Below, in pieces: positions 24,910-33,302 of a DNA stretch of 64,000 bases. How positions within the stretch are numbered: the stretch's first letter is position 1; each line of letters starts with the position of its first letter. The notes under the pieces are model-generated. The model worked only from the letters and a program-made list of their open reading frames with translations, searched no databases and had not been told where the DNA came from. Source of the DNA: DAOTVC01 sp034437215 (GTDB taxonomy: Bacteria > Chloroflexota > Anaerolineae > B4-G1 > SLSP01); assembly GCA_034437215.1 (NCBI GenBank), contig DAOTVC010000006.1, positions 10,803 through 74,802 on the forward strand, given 5' to 3'. Position numbers and translations under genes: made by a program.

Positions 24910-25296
24910 TCAGCGAGAACGATCCCACCCTTCGTCGATGAAGCGCTGGATCTCGATGAGGTAGCCGTTGGGATCGCGGAAGAAGCAGTGGTAGATATTG
25001 TAGGTCGGGTTGAAGGCGGGTGCCTTCTCGAAGGGAACGCCCTGCGCGCGCAACATCTCGTACCAGCCGTCGACCTCCGGGGTGACGAGGGTGAGGATGA
25101 CCCCCTGGGGCTCCTCCGGAACCTCCTCGCGTTCGCAGAAACCGATGTAGGCCCCCCCTGCTGTGCGGTAGATGCGGCAACCGCCCTGATCCAGCGCCAG
25201 GGGTAGGCCCACCCGCTCCTCGTAGAAGCGTGCCGTCGCCGCGAGATTGCGGGTATAGAAAAAGGTAATCTGTTGGGTAATGGTCAGATCGATCAT
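24910..25296 (-). CDS. VOC family (glyoxalase/bleomycin-resistance-like) protein
   Basis: A 128-residue protein made of two beta-alpha-beta-beta-beta halves: TFFYTRNLAATARFYEERVGLPL, then GVILTLVTPEVDGWYEMLRAQGVPF and the closing FRDPNGYLIEIQRF. The late Glu of the IEIQRF motif and a His in YHCFF are possible metal ligands. Functions in this superfamily range from glyoxalase to dioxygenase, and none can be assigned. ATG 25296 follows GGAGGG; the open extension upstream is heptad repeat sequence. Confidence 0.82.
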   Translation of the reverse strand: MIDLTITQQITFFYTRNLAATARFYEERVGLPLALDQGGCRIYRTAGGAYIGFCEREEVPEEPQGVILTLVTPEVDGWYEMLRAQGVPFEKAPAFNPTYNIYHCFFRDPNGYLIEIQRFIDEGWDRSR

Positions 25297-25306
25297 AGTC
25301 CCTCCT

Positions 25307-25357
25307 GCGTGAAAAGCAAAACGTGAAACGTGATGGTAGCTTATCACGTTTCACGTT
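25307..25357. repeat. inverted heptad repeat tract, CGTGAAA class (solo)
   Basis: AAACGTGAAACGTGAT faces ATCACGTTTCACGTTT across an 8-bp loop. It has the same core as MITE family 1 but no GGGTGTG ends. Confidence 0.75.
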
Positions 25358-25375
25358 TGAACTCAAAGTGCTGAA

Positions 25376-26929
25376 TTACTCGAGGTATCCCAATCCTCGC
25401 AGCCGCTCCGCGATATCGTCCACCCCCAGGTCGACCTGACCCATCACGGCTGCCGGTCGCCGGGCCTCTGCCTCCGTGACAAAGCGTTCGAGCTCACCGT
25501 GGAGATTGTGAACGACCTCCGGCTGCCTCTCCAGCAGATTGTCCAGCTCGCCCGGATCACGCGTGACGTCGAAGAGCTCGTCGGGTCGATCTCCCACCTC
25601 GATCAGCTTGTAGGCCTCCCGGTAAGCGGCGCGGCGCATGAAGCGGCAGCGGTAGGTATCGATGGCCTCCGGGTCCTCGTTCTCCATGAGCGCCAGAAGG
25701 GTGTGGGGGGTGAAGGCTTCGGTGAAGACGAGCCCACCTTCGGGATCATCAGCACCCAGCGCCGCTGCCAGACTCAAGCCCGCCACGTCCACGGGGGCGT
25801 TCGTAACCCCCGCAGCTTCCAGCACGGAGTGGAAGACCCGCCGCGTGGAGACGGGACGAGAGACGCGCAGACCCTCGGGATAGCGCTCGGGATAGCGGAC
25901 GATAAGGGGGACGTGGACCAGGTCGTCGTAAGCCACCAGGGAGTGGCCCACGAAGTCGTGGTTGTTCATGCCCTCCCCGTGATCGGAGGTGATGATGACG
26001 ATGGTGTCATCCCGCACCTCGGGTTGGTTCACGTAGTTGAAGACGTAGCGCAACAGGTGGTCCTCGTAAGCGACCTCCGCGTCGTACATGTCGTTGAGCA
26101 CCCGATCCTGGAGCTCTGTCAGCGGCTCGCGCAGCGGGACCATCCAGCGGTAGTGCTCGTGGTTATAACGCGTCATGAACTCCCGCGCCTCCCGATCGTG
26201 GCGGAAGTAGGGGACGAATTTGCGAAGGAAACGGGCGGGCGGGCCGAAGGGCAGGTGGGTCTCCATGAGATTGACGAAGGTGAAGATGGGGCGCTCGGGG
26301 CCCTTCTGTTGGCGGACACGCAGGTACCCAACCAGATCCCGCACCGACTGGGCCGAATTGCCCTTGAAGTTCAAGTAACGGCGCCAGAGGGGTACGAGCC
26401 GGGGATGGAGGGCCAGCCGCAGCAGAAAGTTGTTGCGCGCAAAGACGTTCTGCAGGGGCTTGGTCAAATCGCGCACCACGCGTGCCGCACGCTGTACCAC
26501 CCGTCCCGCGATGTGCGGGCGCGAGTCGCCGATGGGCGGGCGCTCGGGCAGCGTCCCCCCATAGTTGTAAAAGCCCTCGAAGCCCCGGTCCAGATCGTTC
26601 TCCACCACCCCCAGAAGGGGGTTGTTGCAGAAGCCGATGGTCTCGTATCCGCGAGCGCCCAGCACCTCCGCCAGCGTCGGCTGGTCGGCACTGTGCCGGT
26701 CGTAGATCTGGGTCGTCATGTGGGTGGAGGGGTACTCGCCGGTAAAGAGAGAGGCGTGGGCAGGGATGGTCCACTGTCCGGGGGAGATGGCCCGTTCGAA
26801 GAGCACACCTCCCTCACTGAAGGCATCCAGGTGGGGTGTGGTATTGCGTTCGTAACCGTAGCAGGAGAGTCGATCGGCCCGGAGGGTATCCAGGACGATC
26901 AACAGGATATCAGGTTGTCTCTTATTCAT
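25376..26929 (-). CDS. sulfatase-fold hydrolase (alkaline phosphatase superfamily), Thr at nucleophile position
   Basis: A 517-residue protein with the sulfatase layout: metal ligand region ILLIVLDTLRADRLSCYGY, the active-site segment SPGQWTIPAHASLFTGEYPSTH, and the second metal site IITSDHGEGMNNH. The C-x-P-S-R motif that becomes formylglycine in true sulfatases reads T-I-P-A-H here, so Thr54 stands where Cys/Ser should be. That makes classical sulfate ester hydrolysis unlikely and favours a phospho- or sulfo-transfer or diesterase role using Thr as nucleophile (inference). No signal peptide is seen. It is divergent from the glycosyltransferase gene at 27093; a shared role in surface glycans is possible. 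Confidence 0.85.
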   Translation of the reverse strand: MNKRQPDILLIVLDTLRADRLSCYGYERNTTPHLDAFSEGGVLFERAISPGQWTIPAHASLFTGEYPSTHMTTQIYDRHSADQPTLAEVLGARGYETIGFCNNPLLGVVENDLDRGFEGFYNYGGTLPERPPIGDSRPHIAGRVVQRAARVVRDLTKPLQNVFARNNFLLRLALHPRLVPLWRRYLNFKGNSAQSVRDLVGYLRVRQQKGPERPIFTFVNLMETHLPFGPPARFLRKFVPYFRHDREAREFMTRYNHEHYRWMVPLREPLTELQDRVLNDMYDAEVAYEDHLLRYVFNYVNQPEVRDDTIVIITSDHGEGMNNHDFVGHSLVAYDDLVHVPLIVRYPERYPEGLRVSRPVSTRRVFHSVLEAAGVTNAPVDVAGLSLAAALGADDPEGGLVFTEAFTPHTLLALMENEDPEAIDTYRCRFMRRAAYREAYKLIEVGDRPDELFDVTRDPGELDNLLERQPEVVHNLHGELERFVTEAEARRPAAVMGQVDLGVDDIAERLRGLGYLE

Positions 26930-26939
26930 GATGCTCCTT

Positions 26940-26954
26940 CACACAGAATGTGTG
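26940..26954. promoter_or_regulatory. operator-like palindrome before the sulfatase-fold gene
   Basis: CACACA-GAA-TGTGTG, a perfect 6-3-6 inverted repeat, lies 11-25 bp upstream of ATG 26929 in the divergent gap. It could bind a dimeric regulator and would overlap the ribosome-binding region. Confidence 0.35.
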
Positions 26955-27092
26955 TACGTTGGGTCCCCCCTGAGAGGTAATGGTGCCCTCCAGTTCCCTA
27001 ACCGTACCTCAAACCCACCTAAAAGCAAGTGAGGACTTCGAGAGGGTACCGACCGCCCTTGCCCTTCCTCGTGAATATGGTACCCTGCCGCC

Positions 27093-29039
27093 ATGCACAG
27101 ACTACAGAATCGTTGGTTGCTGCTCGGAGTGCTGCTGCTGGCCTTCGGACTTCGCGTTGTCGCTCTGGAGCGACAGGATATCTGGGGCGATGAAGCCTTC
27201 AGTATCTGGCTGAGCCGGCAACCCTTGCCGGCCGTGGTCGCGGGGGGTGCGGACACCCATCCGCCGGGCTATCCTCTTCTTCTAGCCCTCTGGATGCGGT
27301 CAGTGGGTGATCGACCGTTGGCCACGCGGGCCCTCTCGGCGCTGGTGAGCTTTCTCTGCGTGCCGGCGACCTACATTCTCGGGAGACGCCTGCGAGTTCC
27401 GGCTTTGACTGGAGCGCTCTTAAGCGCCGCCTCGCCCGTCCTGGTCTACTACGCCCAGGAGACGCGGATGTACAGCCTCGTTACCCTCCTGACCGCCCTC
27501 TCCTTCTACTGGGCCCTGCGCGTACTGGACACCCGCCGGGCGGCAGGGACAGCAACCTCTCGGTCGGGGTACGCATCCTGGGCGGCCTACGTTCTGGCGA
27601 CGCTGGGGGCCATCTACACCCACTACTACGCCTTCTTCGTCGTCGCGACCGAGAATCTACTCGTCCTCGGCAGCTGGCTTCTGGACCGCCGGGGAGGGCA
27701 ACGGGACAAAGACTGGTCCTTCCTCGGCGGTTGGTGGGGCTCACAGCTGCTTCTGGCTCTGGCCTACCTCCCCTGGATCAAGGCTCAACGCAGCTTCTTG
27801 AGCGGCAAAGCGCAGAGCAGGGTGACGGAGTGGCAGCCGGAGGCAGTCTATCGCATCGCCCGCGATACGCTGACCGGCTTCAGCGCCGGTCTGGCGACGA
27901 CCCCCGAGGTAGCCCGCGCCGCCACCTTCGTCTTTCTGGCAGTGGTGGCGGCGGGCTTGATCACCGCCTTCCTGCGCTCCCGTCCCGCTGCGCGGGGAGG
28001 GGATGCCGGAGCCCTGGGACTCTACCTGATCATGCCCATCGCTTTCGCCTGGTTGGTGAATCCGCTCATGCCCTTCTTCTTCCCCCGCTATCTGCTGCTC
28101 ATCGCTCCCGCCTTCTACCTCCTGGCAGCAGCCGGGCTCGCCCTGCTGGGAAGATTATGGAGACCCCTGCTCTTCGCGGGGCTCGCCCTGCTCCTCGTGC
28201 TGCACGGTGCGGGGTTGTGGGGCTACTATAGCGATGAGCGCTTCGTCAAGGGACGCTACGGTCAGATGATGGCCTACGTCGAGGAGCACGCCCGGGAGGG
28301 TGACGCTCTCCTCCTCGCCAACCCCCTGCAGATACGCATCTTCGAATACTACCAGCCCGCAGGGGTGCAGCCCTACTTCCTCCCCCGCATCGCCCTCCCC
28401 CCCGACGATCCCCACTCGGGCGTGGATCTGGAGACCATCGTCGCCGCCCACCCCCGGGTCTGGTTGGTGCGGTACGGCAACCCCGCGGAGTACGATCCCG
28501 AGGATCAGGTAGCCGGCTGGCTGGCGGTCCACGGGAGCAAGGCCCACTTCAGCACCTGGACGGACGCCGACCTCTCTCTCTACGTGACCGCCTCGGCGGC
28601 AGGAGAAGCGCCTCAATCCCCTCTGGATGTAACCCTGGGCGAGGCCATCCGGTTGCGCGGCTACAGCCTCAGCGCGGAACAATTGGCGCCCGGTGACGTC
28701 CTGATCCTCACCCTCTACTGGGAAGCAGAGGAGCGCCTTACGGAGCGCTATACCGTCTTCACCCACCTCCTCGGACCCACCGGGCAAGTACAAGCGCAGA
28801 TGGACAGTGAACCCCAGGGAGGCACCCTGCCGACCAACGCCTGGCCCGTGGGCGAGGTGATCATCGACAACTACGCCCTCACGCTGCCGGTGGGAGCACC
28901 CTCCGGCACTTACACGCTGCAGGTGGGTGTGTACCCCGTCGGACGCGGCGAGGCTCGTCTCCCCGTCCGGGATGAGGAGAGCGGGAAGCTGTTGGGAGAC
29001 GCGGTGGTCCTGCAGCAGCTCGCAGTCCAGGCCCCCTGA
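27093..29039 (+). CDS. polytopic membrane glycosyltransferase (GT39/ArnT-like) with C-terminal beta-sandwich
   Basis: A 648-residue protein. About ten membrane segments fill residues 1-380. The first periplasmic loop has the acidic pair WGDEAFSIWL and the THPPGYPLLLALW motif of dolichyl/polyprenyl-phosphate sugar transferases. After a soluble segment (about 380-505) a beta-rich domain follows (LDVTLGEAIRLRGYSLSAEQL to GTYTLQVGVYPVG), a domain that recurs in Chloroflexota membrane proteins. It probably transfers sugar from a lipid-phosphate donor at the outer face of the membrane; the acceptor is unknown. A hairpin at 29063-29090 ends the gene. Confidence 0.85.
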   Translation: MHRLQNRWLLLGVLLLAFGLRVVALERQDIWGDEAFSIWLSRQPLPAVVAGGADTHPPGYPLLLALWMRSVGDRPLATRALSALVSFLCVPATYILGRRLRVPALTGALLSAASPVLVYYAQETRMYSLVTLLTALSFYWALRVLDTRRAAGTATSRSGYASWAAYVLATLGAIYTHYYAFFVVATENLLVLGSWLLDRRGGQRDKDWSFLGGWWGSQLLLALAYLPWIKAQRSFLSGKAQSRVTEWQPEAVYRIARDTLTGFSAGLATTPEVARAATFVFLAVVAAGLITAFLRSRPAARGGDAGALGLYLIMPIAFAWLVNPLMPFFFPRYLLLIAPAFYLLAAAGLALLGRLWRPLLFAGLALLLVLHGAGLWGYYSDERFVKGRYGQMMAYVEEHAREGDALLLANPLQIRIFEYYQPAGVQPYFLPRIALPPDDPHSGVDLETIVAAHPRVWLVRYGNPAEYDPEDQVAGWLAVHGSKAHFSTWTDADLSLYVTASAAGEAPQSPLDVTLGEAIRLRGYSLSAEQLAPGDVLILTLYWEAEERLTERYTVFTHLLGPTGQVQAQMDSEPQGGTLPTNAWPVGEVIIDNYALTLPVGAPSGTYTLQVGVYPVGRGEARLPVRDEESGKLLGDAVVLQQLAVQAP

Positions 29040-29062
29040 CAGAGGGGGCAGCCGGAATAGAG

Positions 29063-29090
29063 AGCGGGAGATCCCAGGGGACCTCCCGCT
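29063..29090. terminator. hairpin between convergent genes
   Basis: AGCGGGAG / CTCCCGCT, an 8-bp perfect stem with a 12-nt loop, lies between the convergent ends of the glycosyltransferase (29039) and transglutaminase (29135) genes. No T-run on either side. Confidence 0.5.
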
Positions 29091-29134
29091 GTCGCTGTCA
29101 GGCCACGCAGCCCGCTCGGTGCGCTACATCCGTC

Positions 29135-31645
29135 TCACGCCCGCGGCATACCTCCGGGTGCAGCATACTCCTCGCCCGGACGACGGCGCTCCCCGTAGTA
29201 GGGCCCCGGAGACCCCATGATACGATCGTAGAGGCTGCGGTAGCGCCAGAGGTAGACCAGCCACAGGCGCCAGCGCAGCCGGTGCCAGGTCTGTACCAAC
29301 AACGGCTGGTCCCCGTCGGCGGAAGCAGCGGGCGCGTACGTCGCCTTGACGTAAGCGGAGACCAGCACGTCGATCTCCTCCAGGGCCACCAGCCCCCGTT
29401 GGGGACGGGGTTGGCGGGTCGCCATGCTCCGGACGCGTTTCGCGAAGTTTGCGGCGAACTCGTAGGGGGTGTCCCCCTCGTACATCAGCACCTCCAGCCG
29501 GTCACCCCACGTCCGCAGCCGCCGATAGAGGAATCGGGCCGCACGGGCAAAGGGGACAGAGCGCAGCCAGACGAGCTCCAACTGGAGCCAGAGCATGTAG
29601 AGCAGGGCGAAGAGCACCAGCGTCCCGAGGAGCACGAGATACCACCTTTGGACGAGCGGATTGGGCGGGGGCTCAGGCGGGCGCAGCGACTCCTGCGGCT
29701 CGGGCCATTCGATGGGGTCCGCCTCCGTCGTGCGCTCAAGGGCGGGGCGCCCTGCCGTGGGCTCGAACTCCACCCAGCCGAAGCCGGGGAAGTAGATCTC
29801 GACCCAGGCGTGGGCGTCGGCCTCGGTGACGACGTAGTGGGCCTCCTCAGGAACGTAGGTGCCGGGAGCATAGCCGATAACGTAGCGCGCCGGCAGCCCC
29901 GACGCACGGGCCAGCACCGTCATCGCCGAAGCGTAGTAGTCACAGTACCCCTTCTGCACATCGAAGAGGAAGTAGTCCACAACGTCCTGGTTGGGCGGGG
30001 GCAGCTCCACGTTCAAGGTGTAGGGATAGGTGTTCCGCAGATAGCTCTCCAGGGCCGCGGCCCGATCGTAGGGCGTGGGCTCCGTCGCCGTCAGGTCGCG
30101 GGCGAGGGAGATGACCCGCTCGGGAATGTCCTCGGGCAGCTGCAGATAGCGCTCGACGATCCAGGGGGGATAGACGACGCTGGCTCCGTGCAACGCTTCG
30201 GCATCGACCAGGGAGATGTAGGAGTCGGCCCGGTAGGTCTCGGCCTTGATGGTGGCGGCGAAGGGATCGTTCGAAGTGCGCCAGGCGACCTTGTAATCCT
30301 GATCGGTGGTTGCCAAGATGCCCGTCACGTAGATGAGATCGCCGATGTCCTGCACCATCTGCACCTCCTGGCGCAGTGGGCGGTGCGTCTCAAGGCTCGC
30401 CACGTTGGAGGGCTCACCCGGCTCGTAGCTCTCGATGTAGGTCGAATCGGCGTACCAGCCGCGACCGGAGTACTCGTCGTAGGTCGCGGAGCGCCAGTAG
30501 TGGCGCGGCGCCGTCTCGGTCATGACGGACTCCGGCATGGGCGGAAGCTCGCCGGTCCTCACGGTCATGACGACCCGGCGTCGCAGCTCGTCCCCCGTAC
30601 CGATGAGGTGACGTCGCGGCAGCCCTCCGGACCGCGTCCGGTCGATCTCGCTGGGCTCCGAGGGCCCCTGCTGCGGCTGCTGCTCCAGTCCCAGGGACTC
30701 GGCTACCCGCTCCGTCGTCTCGGCAGTTTCGGGCGTACGCAGCTCCCGGAAGAAGTCGACGACGTCGTCAACGGAGATGGAGGGGGTGAGCACCGCGATG
30801 ACCATCAAACCGATGGAGATGGCGATGGCCCCACCGATAAGTTCCGCCCGCAGGTCGGTGGAGTAGTCGACGTTCTCTCTCTCCCAGCGCCGTTCACGAA
30901 CGTTGTGGGCGACCACGGCCATGAGCACCAGCACGAAACCCATCATGAAGAGCAGGGCCCCCGTGGTGGCAAAGGTGTAGGAGAGCACAGCCCCAAGTAG
31001 GACCCCTAGAGGCACGACCGCCACGAGGGGCCGCGCCCTACGACGCACCATCCAGCCTGCCCAGACCGCCGCCATCCAGAGGACGAAGCCCCAGACGAGG
31101 GTAGCGGCAGCCGGATCGAAGAGAGGAGCACCGTGGAAGATGGATAAGATCCAGGTGACCGTGCGGGTAAAGAGGATGGAGAGTGACGTGCCGAACTCGG
31201 AGAGCACTTCGATGAAGGGACCCGCATCGGGTGGAAGAGTCTCCATTTCCAGAAGCAGGCGTCCCAGGTGCTCGACCCCGCGCACGACGAAGCCTCCCCC
31301 CAGCCAGAGGAGACGCCCGATGTAGCGGTCCAAGCGGCCCACGCGAACGAGAAGACCGGTGAGCCCCAGGACCACGGCCCACAGGACGGCCCAATGGCGG
31401 CGCTTCACGTTTTGCGCCAAGAGCCAGCCGGAGACAATAGCGGCAACGCCCACCACCCAGAGGAGGAACATGTCCAAACCGCGCACGACATCGGAGAGAC
31501 CGTAGGCGACACAACCCGCAATGGCTGTGAGGAGGAGGAGGACGAAGAGATTCTGGCGTCCGAGGGACTCCACAACGCGCTGCTGCAGGGCACGCAGAAG
31601 GGAGCGCTGCTCCTGGTCACCGGCGGAGACGGGCTGGGCGCTCAT
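29135..31645 (-). CDS. TgpA-like membrane transglutaminase (DUF3488-transglutaminase-DUF4129 architecture)
   Basis: An 836-residue protein. About eight membrane segments occupy the first 300 residues. The extracytoplasmic part holds the transglutaminase core: QKGYCDYYASAMTVLARASGLPARYVIGY (nucleophile Cys), TEADAHAWVEIYFPGFGWVEFEPTAG (His, and an acidic residue that is Glu where many relatives have Asp). A further membrane segment (WYLVLLGTLVLFALLYMLWL) and a C-terminal helical cytoplasmic domain follow. Start ATG 31645 overlaps the DUF58 stop as ATGA and has GGGAGGTG upstream, so it is coupled to the DUF58 gene. MoxR-DUF58-transglutaminase sets are common and thought to form a surface protein assembly or modification system. 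Confidence 0.88.
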   Translation of the reverse strand: MSAQPVSAGDQEQRSLLRALQQRVVESLGRQNLFVLLLLTAIAGCVAYGLSDVVRGLDMFLLWVVGVAAIVSGWLLAQNVKRRHWAVLWAVVLGLTGLLVRVGRLDRYIGRLLWLGGGFVVRGVEHLGRLLLEMETLPPDAGPFIEVLSEFGTSLSILFTRTVTWILSIFHGAPLFDPAAATLVWGFVLWMAAVWAGWMVRRRARPLVAVVPLGVLLGAVLSYTFATTGALLFMMGFVLVLMAVVAHNVRERRWERENVDYSTDLRAELIGGAIAISIGLMVIAVLTPSISVDDVVDFFRELRTPETAETTERVAESLGLEQQPQQGPSEPSEIDRTRSGGLPRRHLIGTGDELRRRVVMTVRTGELPPMPESVMTETAPRHYWRSATYDEYSGRGWYADSTYIESYEPGEPSNVASLETHRPLRQEVQMVQDIGDLIYVTGILATTDQDYKVAWRTSNDPFAATIKAETYRADSYISLVDAEALHGASVVYPPWIVERYLQLPEDIPERVISLARDLTATEPTPYDRAAALESYLRNTYPYTLNVELPPPNQDVVDYFLFDVQKGYCDYYASAMTVLARASGLPARYVIGYAPGTYVPEEAHYVVTEADAHAWVEIYFPGFGWVEFEPTAGRPALERTTEADPIEWPEPQESLRPPEPPPNPLVQRWYLVLLGTLVLFALLYMLWLQLELVWLRSVPFARAARFLYRRLRTWGDRLEVLMYEGDTPYEFAANFAKRVRSMATRQPRPQRGLVALEEIDVLVSAYVKATYAPAASADGDQPLLVQTWHRLRWRLWLVYLWRYRSLYDRIMGSPGPYYGERRRPGEEYAAPGGMPRA

Positions 31646-32955
31646 CGCAGCACCTCCCACGAGGCGTCGACGGGCTTCTTGACAGGCACCGCCTTGCCCG
31701 TCCCCAGCACGCGCCACTCCCACTGCCCGCGGTCACCGGGCTGGACGTCCGGATGATCGAGAAGGTCACGGGTGATGGTGTAGTGCGTGATACCGGCCTG
31801 GGTTAAGAGCGCCTCCGTGGCCTTGAGGTTCGACTTCTCCTCGTCGGACCCGGGCGCGCCAAAGGAGTAGGGATCGAGAAGCAGGACGGTGGGAACCGCC
31901 CCGCGACGCAGCAGCCGCAGGAGATCCTCGACCCAGAGTCCGCTGACCGAGGGGGTGATGATGATGATGCTCGTGCGCTGTCGTAGGGCGGGACGGATAC
32001 GGTGCAGAAGCTCCGAGAGGGGGCGATCACCGGGGCGCGCCAGAGCCAGAGAGCGCAAAATCTCCCACCGCTGCCCATCTCCCTCCTGGGGTGGCAGCCA
32101 GGCGAGATCCTCGCCATGGGCCATCAAGCCCACCGCCCGGCGGTTGCGAATGCCGCGGTCGGCAAGGGAGGCCGCCAGGATCACCCCGAGCTCCTCGGTC
32201 GAGTTCTCCCCCTCGCCCGCCTGCACGTGACGATTCATGTCGAGGAGCACCCACCAATCGGCCGCCGGCGTCCCATCGAAGGTGCGCACGAAGAGGCCGT
32301 CACGCCGGGCCGAGGTCTTCCAGTGGATCCACCGCCGGCTGTCGCCGGGCGCGTACTCCCGCACGCTGGAGACGCTGACGGTGCGATCCAGGGCGGTGGC
32401 CCGCGGACGCCCCTCCCCGGTCCGCCCGCCGGGGGCCACCTGAATCTGCGGCAGGGGGACGATGGGCGGCAGCACCAGCAGCGGCATGGTCTGCGGGTAC
32501 TCCAGGCGCACGGTATAGATCCCGAAAGGGTCGCCGGTTTCGACGAAGGTAGGGCCTAAGTAGAAAAGGCCCCGGCGGGTGCAGTAGGACTCCTTGTGCC
32601 AGCGGATGTAGCTGTCGGCATCCACACCCGTTCCCCGGCTGGCAGCGTAGTTGGGCATGGTCGAACGGTCCTCAATCTCCACCCAGAAGGCGGGGAGATG
32701 GCTGCTGTTATGCAGGGTGAAGCGCTCCACGAGCCGGTCTCCCACCTGGGCCCACCCGAAGCGCATCTCCCGAAGCAGGTGCAGATTTCGCGAGAGGATC
32801 CACAACCAGAGAGAACTGAGAGCCCAGGCGCCCCCCAACCCCACGAGCAGGATAACCCAGCCCCGGTAGGGGGAGAACAACTGCAACAACACCAACAGCC
32901 CCACGAGAAAGGGCAAAACGCGGGTGTTCAACTTCCACTTGGCTTCTGTGTTCAT
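31642..32955 (-). CDS. DUF58 domain protein (vWA-like, partner of MoxR)
   Basis: A 437-residue protein. Two N-terminal membrane segments (VLPFLVGLLVLLQLF and VILLVGLGGAWALSSLWLW) precede a beta-rich region and the DUF58 hallmark SSVREYAPGDSRRWIHWKTSARRDGLFVRTFDG. A vWA-like fold follows (ADWWVLLDMN). It works with MoxR AAA+ ATPases. The last base triplet overlaps the transglutaminase start. ATG 32955 is chosen over TTG 32961 and is about 350 bp from moxR because a repeat element lies between. Confidence 0.87.
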   Translation of the reverse strand: MNTEAKWKLNTRVLPFLVGLLVLLQLFSPYRGWVILLVGLGGAWALSSLWLWILSRNLHLLREMRFGWAQVGDRLVERFTLHNSSHLPAFWVEIEDRSTMPNYAASRGTGVDADSYIRWHKESYCTRRGLFYLGPTFVETGDPFGIYTVRLEYPQTMPLLVLPPIVPLPQIQVAPGGRTGEGRPRATALDRTVSVSSVREYAPGDSRRWIHWKTSARRDGLFVRTFDGTPAADWWVLLDMNRHVQAGEGENSTEELGVILAASLADRGIRNRRAVGLMAHGEDLAWLPPQEGDGQRWEILRSLALARPGDRPLSELLHRIRPALRQRTSIIIITPSVSGLWVEDLLRLLRRGAVPTVLLLDPYSFGAPGSDEEKSNLKATEALLTQAGITHYTITRDLLDHPDVQPGDRGQWEWRVLGTGKAVPVKKPVDASWEVLR

Positions 32956-33302
32956 AGGCAACCTACCGTTTCTCCAACTCTATCCACTACAACACAGTGA
33001 CCGTAGAACTTAGGGTCTGTCAAGAAATAACTCTCCAACTGTGCAGCCGCGATCGTAGGGAAGGCGCCCTTCGAATAGGCTGAGGCTCGCAGTTTTCACT
33101 GATCAAAGCACCGCGTAAGTAGGACACTTACCATCACTCGGGAAGTCATTCTTGTGCGAGTACTTACATCTGACTCTACTGAAAGAACTCTATCTCACCA
33201 CGGAGGACACAGAGAACCCTGAGAAAATCATGGAGATTATTATGAAAGTTTAACATCAAGGTCTCCGTGATCTCCGTGGTAAGAGATCTTTTTCCAGTGG
33301 AG
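32956..33302. other. 347-bp gap between moxR-like and DUF58 genes
   Basis: No coding potential. It contains the family 2 palindromic element at 33174-33300 and about 200 bp (32960-33170) in which I see no clear promoter or RNA. The insertion separates genes that are usually a few bases apart. Confidence 0.65.
33174..33300. mobile_element. MITE-like element, family 2, copy 1
   Basis: CTCTACTGAAAGAACTC at left and GATCTTTTTCCAGTGG at right, with inner inverted segments CACCACGGAG and CTCCGTGGTAAG. Copy 2 at about 55544-55684 is the same element in reverse orientation. The termini extend as TGACTC(T/C)ACTG on both sides. No target duplication was found for this copy. Confidence 0.65.

Noticed and set aside
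25307..25357. Fourth copy of MITE family 1
   Set aside because: It has the CGTGAAA heptad palindrome only; neither GGGTGTGTTTCA ends nor flanking 9-bp repeats are present.
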